DNA of 64,000 nt from Pseudaeromonas sp963677375 (GTDB taxonomy: Bacteria; Pseudomonadota; Gammaproteobacteria; Enterobacterales; Aeromonadaceae). Below are positions 15,554-22,620 of this stretch, piece after piece; position 1 is the stretch's first letter; the number at the start of each line of letters is the position of its first letter. The DNA is taken from NCBI GenBank assembly GCA_963677375.2, contig CAXXIF010000002.1, forward strand, positions 149,820 to 213,819, read 5' to 3'. The notes below the pieces were generated by a model. The model worked only from the letters and a program-made list of their open reading frames with translations. It was not told where the DNA came from and ran no database searches. A program made the translations under genes and the position numbers.

Positions 15554-15721
15554 TCAGCGCACCCTGGAGCCGCGGCGTTTTCCTCGGCGGCGCCAGCTCT
15601 CCTTCTCTTTGGAGGTAAACAGACCTGTTGCTATAAGTTCGGAGGCGGCCCGGGATGCAATGAACGCTTGGGCAGCAATATGTGAAAATGCAAAACCCAA
15701 CAAGATGCTCTTATTTCTCAC
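15554..15721 (-). CDS. 55-residue protein with GTG start
   Basis: GTG at 15721 overlaps the stop of the antirepressor gene (GTGA). The first half is hydrophobic (ILLGFAFSHIAAQAFIASRA), the second strongly basic (KEKESWRRRGKRRGSRVR). Possibly a small membrane-associated or nucleic-acid-binding protein; unrecognised. The stop is followed immediately by the next ATG. Confidence 0.45.
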   Translation of the reverse strand: MRNKSILLGFAFSHIAAQAFIASRAASELIATGLFTSKEKESWRRRGKRRGSRVR

Positions 15722-16419
15722 GCTGCAACCCCCTTCAACACACCAGCCTCGATCAGCTTGGCCGTCAGCCACTTCTGCCCCTTGCCGGTGATCAACGGCG
15801 TAAAGCTCAGGCGTGTTTCGCCGTTCGAGTCATACGGGTTTTCACGGACCGCAAAATAGCCTCGGTCCAGATACTCCTGGAACGGCATGTTCCGGCGGTG
15901 ACCATTGCCGCCCATCAAGATCCGCATCTCGCGCAACAGGTCGAACAGCTTGATCGGCCCCATGCCGAGCGTCTTGGCAAAGTTGCTGATCTGGACGCCC
16001 TTATCAGCGCTGGCAATCTTCTTGGCAAACTCGACAGCCGGGGCATCCTGAGCAACCTTCATCTCCAGTGCCTGCTTTTGCTCTGCCAGCTCGGCAGCTA
16101 GGCGTAGAGCCTCGGGCAATGACTGCGGGATCACGAATGCCGGCCGAGCCGCTGCCTGTTCCAGCTCCTGCCAGCGATCGATGATTCGAGCCCGAAGTTC
16201 CAAGCTGTAACCCGAGATAAGGATCAAGCACTCCCGCTTGCCCAGGTGGTAAGCCATTACCGGCCGCCCGCCGCTGTGTTCCGGCTTATCCTGAAAAGTC
16301 AGGGAAAGCTCTTCCCCCATCTTTTGGATGTCAGCCCGCACGTTGTCGTGGCGCTTCCCGGTCAGATCGGCAATCTCCCGACTGCTCATGGTCATTGAGT
16401 CATTCACTGTCAGATGCAT
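15718..16419 (-). CDS. Rha/KilA-C-type phage antirepressor
   Basis: A 233-residue protein. The N-terminal domain MTMSSREIADLTGKRHDNVR plus ADIQKM is the Rha/pRha DNA-binding pattern. The C-terminal domain from about 140 (KGVQISNFAKTLGMGPIKLF, then MPFQEYLDRGYFAVRENPY) is a KilA-C/ANT antirepressor domain. Such proteins counter CI-type repressors or redirect early expression. The ATG at 16419 has GGGGG 5 bases upstream. Confidence 0.88.
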   Translation of the reverse strand: MHLTVNDSMTMSSREIADLTGKRHDNVRADIQKMGEELSLTFQDKPEHSGGRPVMAYHLGKRECLILISGYSLELRARIIDRWQELEQAAARPAFVIPQSLPEALRLAAELAEQKQALEMKVAQDAPAVEFAKKIASADKGVQISNFAKTLGMGPIKLFDLLREMRILMGGNGHRRNMPFQEYLDRGYFAVRENPYDSNGETRLSFTPLITGKGQKWLTAKLIEAGVLKGVAA

Positions 16420-16428
16420 GATCACCCC

Positions 16429-16857
16429 CTACACCATCAATGCCCGGTGACTGCGCACCACCGGCAGGCCATCAACCGGAGTCCCCAGATCCAGCGCAAC
16501 CTGTACCATCGCAAACGCACGGGAACGAGTGAACTCAACCTGGGCGCCTTTGCTGTCTTGCCAACCAGGTAGGAATGCCACCACTTCACACTCCATCATC
16601 ATCGGGATAGCGATCCGCATGTATTGGTAGTGCTCCCAGCCGTCCGGCAAGATCGCGGGGTTCATAACCTTAGCCCCGAGATCTTCTAGATAAGCTGCCG
16701 CAGCACTGAATGCTGGCCGGTTCATCTCTGGCAATCCGGTCATAGGGCCCGCGATATAAACCTTGCGGCCCTCAAGGGCGATCTTCTTGTACTCAGTCGC
16801 GTGGTGGATCAGTTGCGCTCGTACACTCGCGCCTTTCTCACTGGTCTTAACGGGCAT
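16429..16857 (-). CDS. DUF4406 protein, nucleoside deoxyribosyltransferase-like
   Basis: A 142-residue protein with RKVYIAGPMTGLPEMNRPAF near residue 30, MNPAILPDGWEHYQYMRIAI, and VVAFLPGWQDSKGAQVEFTR. These are the features of DUF4406, a Rossmann-like fold related to nucleoside 2-deoxyribosyltransferases; the Glu in the last motif corresponds to the family's catalytic acid. Common in phage early regions; substrate and purpose are unproven. Its start overlaps the end of the upstream membrane gene by 11 bases. Confidence 0.8.
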   Translation of the reverse strand: MPVKTSEKGASVRAQLIHHATEYKKIALEGRKVYIAGPMTGLPEMNRPAFSAAAAYLEDLGAKVMNPAILPDGWEHYQYMRIAIPMMMECEVVAFLPGWQDSKGAQVEFTRSRAFAMVQVALDLGTPVDGLPVVRSHRALMV

Positions 16858-17176
16858 TACCTACCTCCAGAACTCGGCGGCCAGCCAGGGCCACAACGTG
16901 GTCAATACGCATCAACAGCTTCCCCACACCGGCGGCCAGCAGGATCAACGCCAGAACCGGTATCCGGATAGCCATGGTCAGCGCCCATAGGAACCGGGTT
17001 GGCCAAATAGAGAACCCACAGAACAGCCCCACAGATGCCACCATCAACACCATACCGACGGTGTTATCTCCAGCCACCGGCGCCGCCATTACTGGCAGAC
17101 TCATGGCCGCAGCCAGGAACAACAACACGAACACATTCAGTACCCAGAAAAGGACTTTCCCCAGACGGTTATTCAT
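16847..17176 (-). CDS. Small multi-pass membrane protein
   Basis: A 109-residue protein with three to four hydrophobic helices (about 7-31, 38-62, 64-87) and a short basic tail. It overlaps the neighbouring small membrane gene by 8 bases at its start and the DUF4406 gene at its end. No family is recognised; the pair of small membrane proteins in the early operon may be an exclusion or host-takeover module, which is inference. Confidence 0.55.
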   Translation of the reverse strand: MNNRLGKVLFWVLNVFVLLFLAAAMSLPVMAAPVAGDNTVGMVLMVASVGLFCGFSIWPTRFLWALTMAIRIPVLALILLAAGVGKLLMRIDHVVALAGRRVLEVGNAR

Positions 17177-17372
17177 GACCCTTGCTCTCCTTCCGCACCC
17201 GGGCGGCCAGCTCTACCAACTCATCAACGCCTCTAACACCGGCAGAACCAGTCAGCTCAGGGTCGAGGTGATCACCAAATTCACGGGGGTCCAACGTTGG
17301 GACACAACACAACGCCAGCACCAACAGCAGAAACAACACCAGCACCAAGCCAACGACAGCCCATAAAGTCAT
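17169..17372 (-). CDS. 67-residue single-pass membrane protein
   Basis: N-terminal membrane helix (WAVVGLVLVLFLLLVLALCC) followed by an acidic, soluble tail of about 40 residues. The ATG overlaps the TGA of the replication gene (ATGA). Unrecognised; topology is visible, function is not. Confidence 0.55.
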   Translation of the reverse strand: MTLWAVVGLVLVLFLLLVLALCCVPTLDPREFGDHLDPELTGSAGVRGVDELVELAARVRKESKGHE

Positions 17373-18514
17373 TGCTCAACTCCCATGCCGGTAAGCGCCA
17401 TCCCCTTGTCCAAGGCATCTTGAGCCAGTGCTTGGATATGAGACTCACGCTCCTCCTGCATGATCCGGCCTGCGGACACCGCCAGATCTGCCTGCATCTC
17501 GAGTGAGCGGCGTGAGACCTGAGCCTGGGTTTCATGCTGAGTGTTCGGCGGGGTAGCGGCTGCATGACGAGATGGCTTTTCGTAACCCTCCCACTGCCCG
17601 TTCACACAGCGGGGACGACCGGCAGTTACCCACCGCTGCGCGGCTATCAAGTAACCGGCAAACTTTTCGGCTCCGTATACGGTGGACGGGCGCAGGTACT
17701 GGCACTGCTCAACGTGATTCAGCCAGTGAGCTGTTTTGAACTCAGCTACCAGCTCCATCTCATCAACGGAGTAACCATCGGCAAGGCGAGCGGTAATGAA
17801 TTTCAGCTGGGTAGGTTTGTCTTGGTAACGACTACCGGCCAGCTCGTTGAAACGGTCCAATACCGTTTTAGCGATCAACCGACGTCGTTCGGTTTCGTCA
17901 GAAACCGGACAGGAATTACTCTGGATCTCTGTATTTGTTTTATTGTTTATCTTGTTTAGATCTTCGGCGTTTAATTCCGCGGCTAATTCTGCGGGTAAAT
18001 CCGCGCTTAATTCGTTGCCATACCCTTCCGAGCCCAGTAATGGCGCGGGTTTCAAATTGGCATTCAAATCAGCAGAATTAGTTTCATCAAATACGCGGGT
18101 AATTCCGCGCTGATAGTCGTCATAGTTGCGCAACTCGATGACCGTATAGCCTCTCGACCCACGCTGAGTAATGCGGCTGATCATCCCGTCGCGCTCAAAT
18201 GCTTCCAGTGAACGCCTGGCACTGTCTTCGCTGATGCCGCACTCCGTCGCCAGCTGGGCAACCGAGGTAACAACCTGGCCCCGTTCCCGCCGGATCGTGT
18301 TGCGGTTAAAGGTCACCTGATCACTGTCATAGGACGCCTTCAGCATCAGGTGAACCCACAGTGAGAACCGCTCCGGTGAACTTTTGAAAGGCACACTCAG
18401 CAGGCTACGGTACAGCAGCACAAAGCCGGTTCGCTTGTTATCACTCACTCGCTCCCCCTTGGCCTCCGGCATAGTCTGCTGGCGGCGGAACTCAGCCCTA
18501 ACAACGCTACCCAT
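17369..18514 (-). CDS. Phage replication protein (O-like, winged helix plus conserved phage C-terminal domain)
   Basis: About 381 residues. KRTGFVLLYRSLLSVPFKSS leads a winged-helix region (TSVAQLATECGISEDSARRS, then VIELRNYDDYQ). The C-terminal region carries FKTAHWLNHVEQCQYLRPST and VYGAEKFAGYLIAA, the conserved C-terminal domain shared by many phage replication organisers. It is expected to bind the origin and recruit host helicase. No helicase or loader gene is evident beside it. Start: ATG 18514 overlaps the preceding stop and has GGGGG upstream; GTG 18448, after GGGGGAG, is a good alternative. Confidence 0.82.
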   Translation of the reverse strand: MGSVVRAEFRRQQTMPEAKGERVSDNKRTGFVLLYRSLLSVPFKSSPERFSLWVHLMLKASYDSDQVTFNRNTIRRERGQVVTSVAQLATECGISEDSARRSLEAFERDGMISRITQRGSRGYTVIELRNYDDYQRGITRVFDETNSADLNANLKPAPLLGSEGYGNELSADLPAELAAELNAEDLNKINNKTNTEIQSNSCPVSDETERRRLIAKTVLDRFNELAGSRYQDKPTQLKFITARLADGYSVDEMELVAEFKTAHWLNHVEQCQYLRPSTVYGAEKFAGYLIAAQRWVTAGRPRCVNGQWEGYEKPSRHAAATPPNTQHETQAQVSRRSLEMQADLAVSAGRIMQEERESHIQALAQDALDKGMALTGMGVEQ

Positions 18515-18638
18515 GCCGCACCCCCAGCATCGCTTTACGGCCTGCAACACGGCTGGCTAGCTCTGAAAGCAGATCCGGCAGAGTTAACCGGCGCCCTTCC
18601 AGTAGAAAAATTGCTTTGCTTGCTGTACTCTTTTCCAT
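18507..18638 (-). CDS. 43-residue phage protein before the replication gene
   Basis: ATG 18638 with AAGGA eight bases upstream; MEKSTASKAIFLLEGRRLTL then PDLLSELASRVAGRK. It ends at TAG 18507, overlapping the start of the replication gene. It looks like a short helical DNA-binding protein, but no family is recognised. The longer frame 18535-18906 on the same strand lacks protein-like composition and was not used. Confidence 0.5.
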   Translation of the reverse strand: MEKSTASKAIFLLEGRRLTLPDLLSELASRVAGRKAMLGVRHG

Positions 18639-18668
18639 GTTCACGTTCCTTACGTTCTCGTGAGCCAA

Positions 18669-18703
18669 GCCCCGACTGTTCGCGCAGTGCGGGGCGTTTC
18701 TTT
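18669..18703 (+). terminator. Hairpin with U-rich tail facing right
   Basis: GCCCCG...CGGGGC with an inner CTG/CAG pair set, followed by GTTTCTTT on the plus strand. It would stop transcription running rightward out of the replication gene region, i.e. antisense to the early operon, before the rightward gene at 18813. Confidence 0.5.
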
Positions 18704-18812
18704 ATCCCCAATTCGGTGCCCTTAACGCCGGGCCGCGACCTGTTTGGGTCAGGCTTCCTTCTCGTGTTATGGTTCAGCTGCTCAATTCCCAACCAACAAC
18801 ACAGGAGACGAT

Positions 18813-19079
18813 ATGTCATACAGCTACAACATCTGTTACCTAACGGGTTCGCATGAGACAAAGACCAAAATCGATAGTCATAACCCAATCCATCGCTATG
18901 ACACACTCAACCTTGGCTCTGACTACTTCCTGGTAATCGCCGTAGAGCACTCCGAAGACGGATCCACACTTTTGCTCGGCCAGTCATTCCAATCCGCCTT
19001 GGAGTGCCAACTATTTGCTAATGACAAACAGCAAATGCTTGAATGGATTGATGACTACCTCAAAATCAACCATGCCTAG
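18813..19079 (+). CDS. 88-residue protein on the opposite strand of the early operon
   Basis: ATG 18813 follows GGAGACGAT. The sequence MSYSYNICYLTGSHETKTKI then DYFLVIAVEHSEDGSTLLLG is polar and well composed but unrecognised. It is transcribed rightward inside an otherwise leftward operon, and its stop overlaps the stop of the 19076-19438 gene. It is therefore either independently expressed cargo or an antisense-coupled regulator. Confidence 0.55.
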   Translation: MSYSYNICYLTGSHETKTKIDSHNPIHRYDTLNLGSDYFLVIAVEHSEDGSTLLLGQSFQSALECQLFANDKQQMLEWIDDYLKINHA

Positions 19080-19438
19080 TCACTAGTCCGGTGCGGCTCT
19101 GGAAGTGGTGCAAGCATCGCTTCATTTACAAGCTCGCGACGCTTGCTACCTATATTTTTGGTACCCTGAAGTACCACTTCTTTTTCAATATCCTCGATGA
19201 GTTTCTCGACCTCGCCATCCGGCAATGTCTGTAAGATCCGAAGGAGTAATGAACCAACAACTCTCATTGCCAACCTTGATACGCGGGTTTCATCTCCAGG
19301 ATTGAAAGGTTCACACAGCATTCCTGCTGGCCCATGGTCGGGCCCTTGAGTAATCACACCCAAGGCGCTGTATATACGTCGTCGCAGCAGGCTTTGTTTC
19401 GCTTTCATCCGGCCCTCTTCTGTAGTTATCTGCTCCAT
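19076..19438 (-). CDS. 120-residue hypothetical early protein
   Basis: ATG 19438 with AGGGG upstream. It contains MKAKQSLLRRRIYSALGVIT and a helical central part (RLAMRVVGSLLLRILQTLPD, EVEKLIEDIEKEVV). No family is recognised. It follows the CII-like gene block, in the position where lambda encodes replication genes. Confidence 0.55.
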   Translation of the reverse strand: MEQITTEEGRMKAKQSLLRRRIYSALGVITQGPDHGPAGMLCEPFNPGDETRVSRLAMRVVGSLLLRILQTLPDGEVEKLIEDIEKEVVLQGTKNIGSKRRELVNEAMLAPLPEPHRTSD

Positions 19439-19455
19439 TACATAACCCCTATTTT

Positions 19456-19662
19456 TCAGCGCTGAACGCTTTTCGTCAGCAATGCAACCTGCCGATCAAC
19501 CTCACCCTGGGAAGCTCTATGCTTTAACAGAAGAGCAGGCTGTAGAGCTGGCACACGCCTTATTGCGGGCCGCTCAGAGGCTGGGATCTCATGGCGTACA
19601 GCAGGCTCCGGATCACGAACTCCTGCAGTAAGGGATGCGTACGTAAATGGGTAATTGGTCAT
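19456..19662 (-). CDS. 68-residue early protein, unknown
   Basis: The frame overlaps the last 50 bases of the CII-like gene. It is Arg/Pro-rich, ending RASQGEVDRQVALLTKSVQR. Composition is plausible for a small phage protein, but ribosome-site support is weak. Confidence 0.4.
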   Translation of the reverse strand: MTNYPFTYASLTAGVRDPEPAVRHEIPASERPAIRRVPALQPALLLKHRASQGEVDRQVALLTKSVQR

Positions 19663-19960
19663 CGCTGATTAACCCCGCCCAGTATTCAGTTCGCGCACAT
19701 TGGCCGCGACTCAGCGCCCAGGCATTCAGTATCCCGTTGTCGTTCGTCAGCTCAGTGATAGAAACAGCTTCACCAATACTCAGGTGGTTAGAGTCACAGT
19801 CCGGATTCAGCTTGTTAGCCAGAATCACAGGGCTGACGCCTCGCAAACGAGCTATCTCGCTGATGTTGTGCCTGGACCCAAGCTCTTGAGCCGCAACCAG
19901 AACATCGGCACATAAATTCGGTGTGGTGATTAATGAGCGATTAATGCGATTAGCTGTCAT
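19613..19960 (-). CDS. CII-like phage regulatory protein
   Basis: About 115 residues: TTPNLCADVLVAAQELGSRH, ISEIARLRGVSPVILANKLN, then PDCDSNHLSIGEAVSITELT. The helix-turn-helix plus Asn-Lys-Leu-Asn-Pro pattern is that of the CII-type (CP76) regulator family in lambdoid and P2-like phages, which favours lysogeny by activating repressor or integrase promoters. ATG 19960 is preferred over 19972 because ATGAGG is well spaced before it. It follows Cro directly. Confidence 0.82.
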   Translation of the reverse strand: MTANRINRSLITTPNLCADVLVAAQELGSRHNISEIARLRGVSPVILANKLNPDCDSNHLSIGEAVSITELTNDNGILNAWALSRGQCARTEYWAGLISDDQLPIYVRIPYCRSS

Positions 19961-19975
19961 GCTTGGCCTCATGAT

Positions 19976-20164
19976 TTACTGGCTGGACTTGCGGTAGTCG
20001 TCAGGGTTGAACTTGAGCTCGCCACTGGTCAGCTCATCGAGCTGGCGGGCACGGAGTTCAGGGATCACATCAGTCCACCGACAAACGGCTGGATGTTTGA
20101 TACCCAGAGCCTTTGCAACCTCAGACACGCCGCCAAAATGGGCTATAACACTTTGCTTTTTCAT
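19976..20164 (-). CDS. cro: Cro-like repressor
   Basis: A 62-residue protein: MKKQSVIAHFGGVSEVAKAL then GIKHPAVCRWTDVIPELRAR. This is the P22-Cro/YdaS-type helix-turn-helix family. It is the first gene of the leftward early operon, starting 29 bases after the putative PR -10 box, and is divergent from the CI-type repressor gene. Expected to bind the same 14-bp operators with reversed preference. Confidence 0.9.
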   Translation of the reverse strand: MKKQSVIAHFGGVSEVAKALGIKHPAVCRWTDVIPELRARQLDELTSGELKFNPDDYRKSSQ

Positions 20165-20192
20165 CGTTCACACCCAATGGAATGGATGCCTC

Positions 20193-20221
20193 AATGTACC
20201 AATCGTTACATAAACATGCAA
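20193..20221 (-). promoter_or_regulatory. PR promoter for the leftward early operon
   Basis: Minus strand TTGCAT (20221-20216), 17-base spacer, TACATT (20198-20193). The identical -10 box TACATT occurs at the PL candidate. Operator sites overlap both boxes, as expected for a repressor-controlled early promoter. Confidence 0.7.
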
Positions 20222-20256
20222 CCACAGTTACCAAGCCATCGCGTAACATTTGTTAC
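20196..20256. promoter_or_regulatory. Tripartite operator (OR): three 14-bp sites
   Basis: Three copies of GTAAC-N4-GTTAC: 20196-20209 (GTACCAATCGTTAC), 20218-20231 (GCAACCACAGTTAC) and 20243-20256 (GTAACATTTGTTAC, perfect arms). Centre spacings are 22 and 25 bp. The first two overlap PR; the third is next to a GATAAT box (20263-20268) that would serve repressor expression. Confidence 0.8.
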
Positions 20257-20283
20257 ACAGTGGATAATTCTTTAGGTGATGAC

Positions 20284-20937
20284 GTGGGTGCATTCGGTGA
20301 CAGGGTTAGAGCAAGAAGAGTTCAGCTGGGGCTAACCCAGGAACAGGTTGCCAAGCTGGTTACTGTTAGCCGAGTGGCCATTACAAAATGGGAAAATGGA
20401 ACTACTCAGCCTGAAGGCGAAAATCTGTTTAGCCTATCTAAAGCGCTGAATTGTGATATTGAGTGGCTCCTGTATGGCAAGACCGAGCACAAACAGATGG
20501 AATCAACACCACTTTATGCCACCACGGCAAGACGGGTACCGCTGATCTCATGGGTGCGCGCAGGCGAATGGACAGACACCTGCCACGCGGCAACATTAAC
20601 CGATTGCTCTGATTGGGTATCGACAACGGCAAGTGTATCAAGAAGCGCGTTCGCCCTAACGGTAAGGGGAGACAGCATGCAGCGGGCTGATGGTCATAGC
20701 ATTCCTGATGGCGCAAAGATCATTGTTGAGCCGCAGTTCGACCCAGACCACATAGCAGGTAAGGTTGTAGTGGCAATGCTTGACGGCGGCAATGAGGCCA
20801 CCGTCAAAGAGCTAATGATCGACGGACCAAGCCGGTACCTTGTCCCGTGGAATACTCGCTACAATCCCATCCCGATCAATGGAAACTGCCGCATTGTAGG
20901 TATCGTCAAACAGGTAGTAATTGACCTGTTAATTTGA
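20284..20937 (+). CDS. cI: CI-type repressor with S24 autocleavage domain
   Basis: About 217 residues. The N-terminal helix-turn-helix is RVRARRVQLGLTQEQVAKLV then TVSRVAITKWENGTTQPEGE. The C-terminal LexA/S24 domain has a cleavage-site-like Ala-Gly in SWVRAGEW, the nucleophile in VRGDSMQRADG and the catalytic Lys in EATVKELM. RecA-stimulated self-cleavage, and therefore SOS induction, is expected. Start: GTG 20284 after AGGTGA keeps the operators outside the gene; the longer ATG 20182 frame would run through all three. Its 3' end overlaps the convergent BRCT gene by 32 bases. Confidence 0.92.
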   Translation: MGAFGDRVRARRVQLGLTQEQVAKLVTVSRVAITKWENGTTQPEGENLFSLSKALNCDIEWLLYGKTEHKQMESTPLYATTARRVPLISWVRAGEWTDTCHAATLTDCSDWVSTTASVSRSAFALTVRGDSMQRADGHSIPDGAKIIVEPQFDPDHIAGKVVVAMLDGGNEATVKELMIDGPSRYLVPWNTRYNPIPINGNCRIVGIVKQVVIDLLI

Positions 20938-21832
20938 TGTATTCAGCCCAGTTTTCTTCATGAATTATTTGAGCCTTTGTTTTCCCATTGGCTCTGTAAT
21001 CCATGACCTTTTCAATCTTTCTGCCGTGGTTAGAATACCGCCAGTCCCTTGAGCTAAGCGCTCCTATTACCAGGTAATCCAGGTCCTTAGTCACGCTTTT
21101 TCGAGGTGTTGCACCAAGAGCTATAGCCATGTCCTCACATTGCTTTCGAGTTCCACTGATAAATTGACCTGTAAAGCAAACACTTCGGCCCGGTAAATCT
21201 ATCGTCGGATTCTTATCGACTGGCAACAAAGTAGACATGCCATCAGTAACACCTATAGATAACGGATCGCCAGTGTATAGTTGAATAGCAGCTGCTAATT
21301 CATCCCTTTCATCTTCGGTTATCACTCCGTCTTCAAGAATTTTCTCCATAAGTGAATAAAGCTCTTTCCCTGGGAATCTGGACTTGAGCATTCCGTTCTG
21401 ACCAAGCCACCAGCTCGCATACCTGATCTCGCTATCAGTCAGCTTTCGATTAGCTATGACGCCTTTGCATAGCCCTTCGAGAAGAAGTTTATCCGACTCC
21501 TCTGAGTAGAAATCAATAAACGGGATATCCATGAGCGCCGCTTGTACTTTTGGCAAGGCGTCTTTGAGATGATCAAATTCATCTTTCGTTATATGCCCAT
21601 CAGATAAGACCGCCTCTATTAGGTTTTTTATAGCATTGAATGACCATACCCCATCCAATAAAGAAGCATCTTTAATCCACGCATCAAGATATACAACCTC
21701 TCTCTCATCAACGACCCCATCAGCCACGATGCCGTCAATGATCCCGACTAAATTATTCACAAGCTTGTCCATGTTGCGCATATGGTTTATGCCCGCATGG
21801 TAAGGCTGACCATGCTTATCCAGTTCATTCAT
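20906..21832 (-). CDS. BRCT-domain protein with four acidic helical repeats, in rex position
   Basis: A 308-residue protein. Residues 30-185 hold four repeats of the form (V/L)xxDGxI(T)xxE followed by a helix (IVADGVVDEREVVYL; VLSDGHITKDEFDHL; VIANRKLTDSEIRYA; ILEDGVITEDERDEL), resembling TerB- or EF-like helical repeats. Residues 213-300 are a BRCT domain: LPGRSVCFTGQFISGTRKQC, GATPRKSVTKDLDYLVIG. BRCT domains bind phosphopeptides or DNA ends. The gene lies between cI and PL and runs against cI; lambda carries the rexAB exclusion genes in this slot. A lysogen-expressed immunity or DNA-sensing role is inferred, not shown. Confidence 0.75.
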   Translation of the reverse strand: MNELDKHGQPYHAGINHMRNMDKLVNNLVGIIDGIVADGVVDEREVVYLDAWIKDASLLDGVWSFNAIKNLIEAVLSDGHITKDEFDHLKDALPKVQAALMDIPFIDFYSEESDKLLLEGLCKGVIANRKLTDSEIRYASWWLGQNGMLKSRFPGKELYSLMEKILEDGVITEDERDELAAAIQLYTGDPLSIGVTDGMSTLLPVDKNPTIDLPGRSVCFTGQFISGTRKQCEDMAIALGATPRKSVTKDLDYLVIGALSSRDWRYSNHGRKIEKVMDYRANGKTKAQIIHEENWAEYIKLTGQLLPV

Positions 21833-21922
21833 CCATGTCCCCTCGTATCAGTTATCCGCACCACACATCTCAGCCACCAATAGACCCAGGCGCAGCCAAA
21901 AGCAAGATTGAACGCTCATGAT

Positions 21923-21970
21923 GTAACTATTGTTACTTTTACCCTTGACGCGCAATGTTCCTATGGTTAC
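21923..21970. promoter_or_regulatory. OL operators
   Basis: A perfect-arm site GTAACTATTGTTAC (21923-21936) and a weaker one GTTCCTATGGTTAC (21957-21970), same 14-bp architecture as the three OR sites. The first abuts the PL -35 box on its upstream side; the second fills the spacer up to the -10 box. Confidence 0.72.
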
Positions 21971-21973
21971 ATT
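21945..21973 (+). promoter_or_regulatory. PL promoter for the rightward early operon
   Basis: TTGACG (21945-21950), 17-base spacer, TACATT (21968-21973). It shares its -10 box with PR and is overlapped by an operator. It drives the operon starting at 22079 after a 100-base leader. Confidence 0.75.
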
Positions 21974-22078
21974 CGTTTTCAAGACGAGCACTACAGTGAG
22001 AGCCCCCAGCCGGAGGGCCAGCACAACACTGGCAGAGCTTAGCAGCTCTTGGGGACATAACAGGATAGGAGAGAAGAG

Positions 22079-22405
22079 ATGACTCAACAGGTAGCAGCGC
22101 AAGCTCACGAGATCAGTCAAGTGGCACAGGCAGTAAGCGAAGCCATCAATGGCCTGGGTGAAATCAACAAGCTGGTTGAACAGGTGAAGGAGTGCGCAGC
22201 TCCAAAGCCGAGAGCGCAGCGAGGAATTACCTCTGCCGAGCTTATGAAGATTGCAGCTAAGGCCGTCAGCCTGATCGAAGAGGAACTTCAAAGCGCGGAA
22301 GAGCAAGGCGTGAGAGCGGATGCTCGCGATAAAGACAGGTTGCTCATGGCGGTCGTTTGCTCAGGAGCAACCTATCTGGAGATTACGGACAGGTATTTAG
22401 GCTAG
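22079..22405 (+). CDS. First gene of the PL operon, unknown
   Basis: A 108-residue helical protein (VSEAINGLGEINKLVEQVKE; ELMKIAAKAVSLIEEELQSA) with a strong ribosome site TAGGAG. By position it corresponds to lambda N, but it is not an arginine-rich RNA-binding protein, so an N role is not supported. Unrecognised. Its stop overlaps the stop of the convergent 22402-22620 gene. Confidence 0.65.
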   Translation: MTQQVAAQAHEISQVAQAVSEAINGLGEINKLVEQVKECAAPKPRAQRGITSAELMKIAAKAVSLIEEELQSAEEQGVRADARDKDRLLMAVVCSGATYLEITDRYLG

Positions 22406-22620
22406 CAACCAAGGTTTGACTTATCTGAATTTTTTGGATTAACCCGCGCTTCAATGGCGTCGAAAACAACATTGAATAGTTGTTCAAACGTGGCCTTGCC
22501 ATAGGCTGCATCAGTCTGACGAGCAATAGCCTCAATGTGGGAATTGGCGTTGTTAATCTGGAGAGCAGACAGGTAATCAAGCGTCATCTTAGCAACATCA
22601 ACTTTATGTTGTTCGGTCAT
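22402..22620 (-). CDS. 72-residue protein opposite to the PL operon
   Basis: MTEQHKVDVAKMTLDYLSAL then IEAIARQTDAAYGKATFEQL: a helical protein of good composition. ATG 22620 was chosen; the frame upstream to 22803 is not protein-like. It runs leftward within the rightward PL operon and overlaps the end of the first PL gene, so its expression must be separate from PL. Unrecognised. Confidence 0.5.
   Translation of the reverse strand: MTEQHKVDVAKMTLDYLSALQINNANSHIEAIARQTDAAYGKATFEQLFNVVFDAIEARVNPKNSDKSNLGC

Noticed and set aside
18535..18906. 123-codon leftward frame before the replication gene
   Set aside because: A 43-codon frame in another phase (18507-18638) has a good ribosome site and couples to the replication gene; the longer frame is Arg/Ser-rich shadow.
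22079..22405. Lambda N-type antiterminator
   Set aside because: Position fits, but there is no arginine-rich RNA-binding segment.
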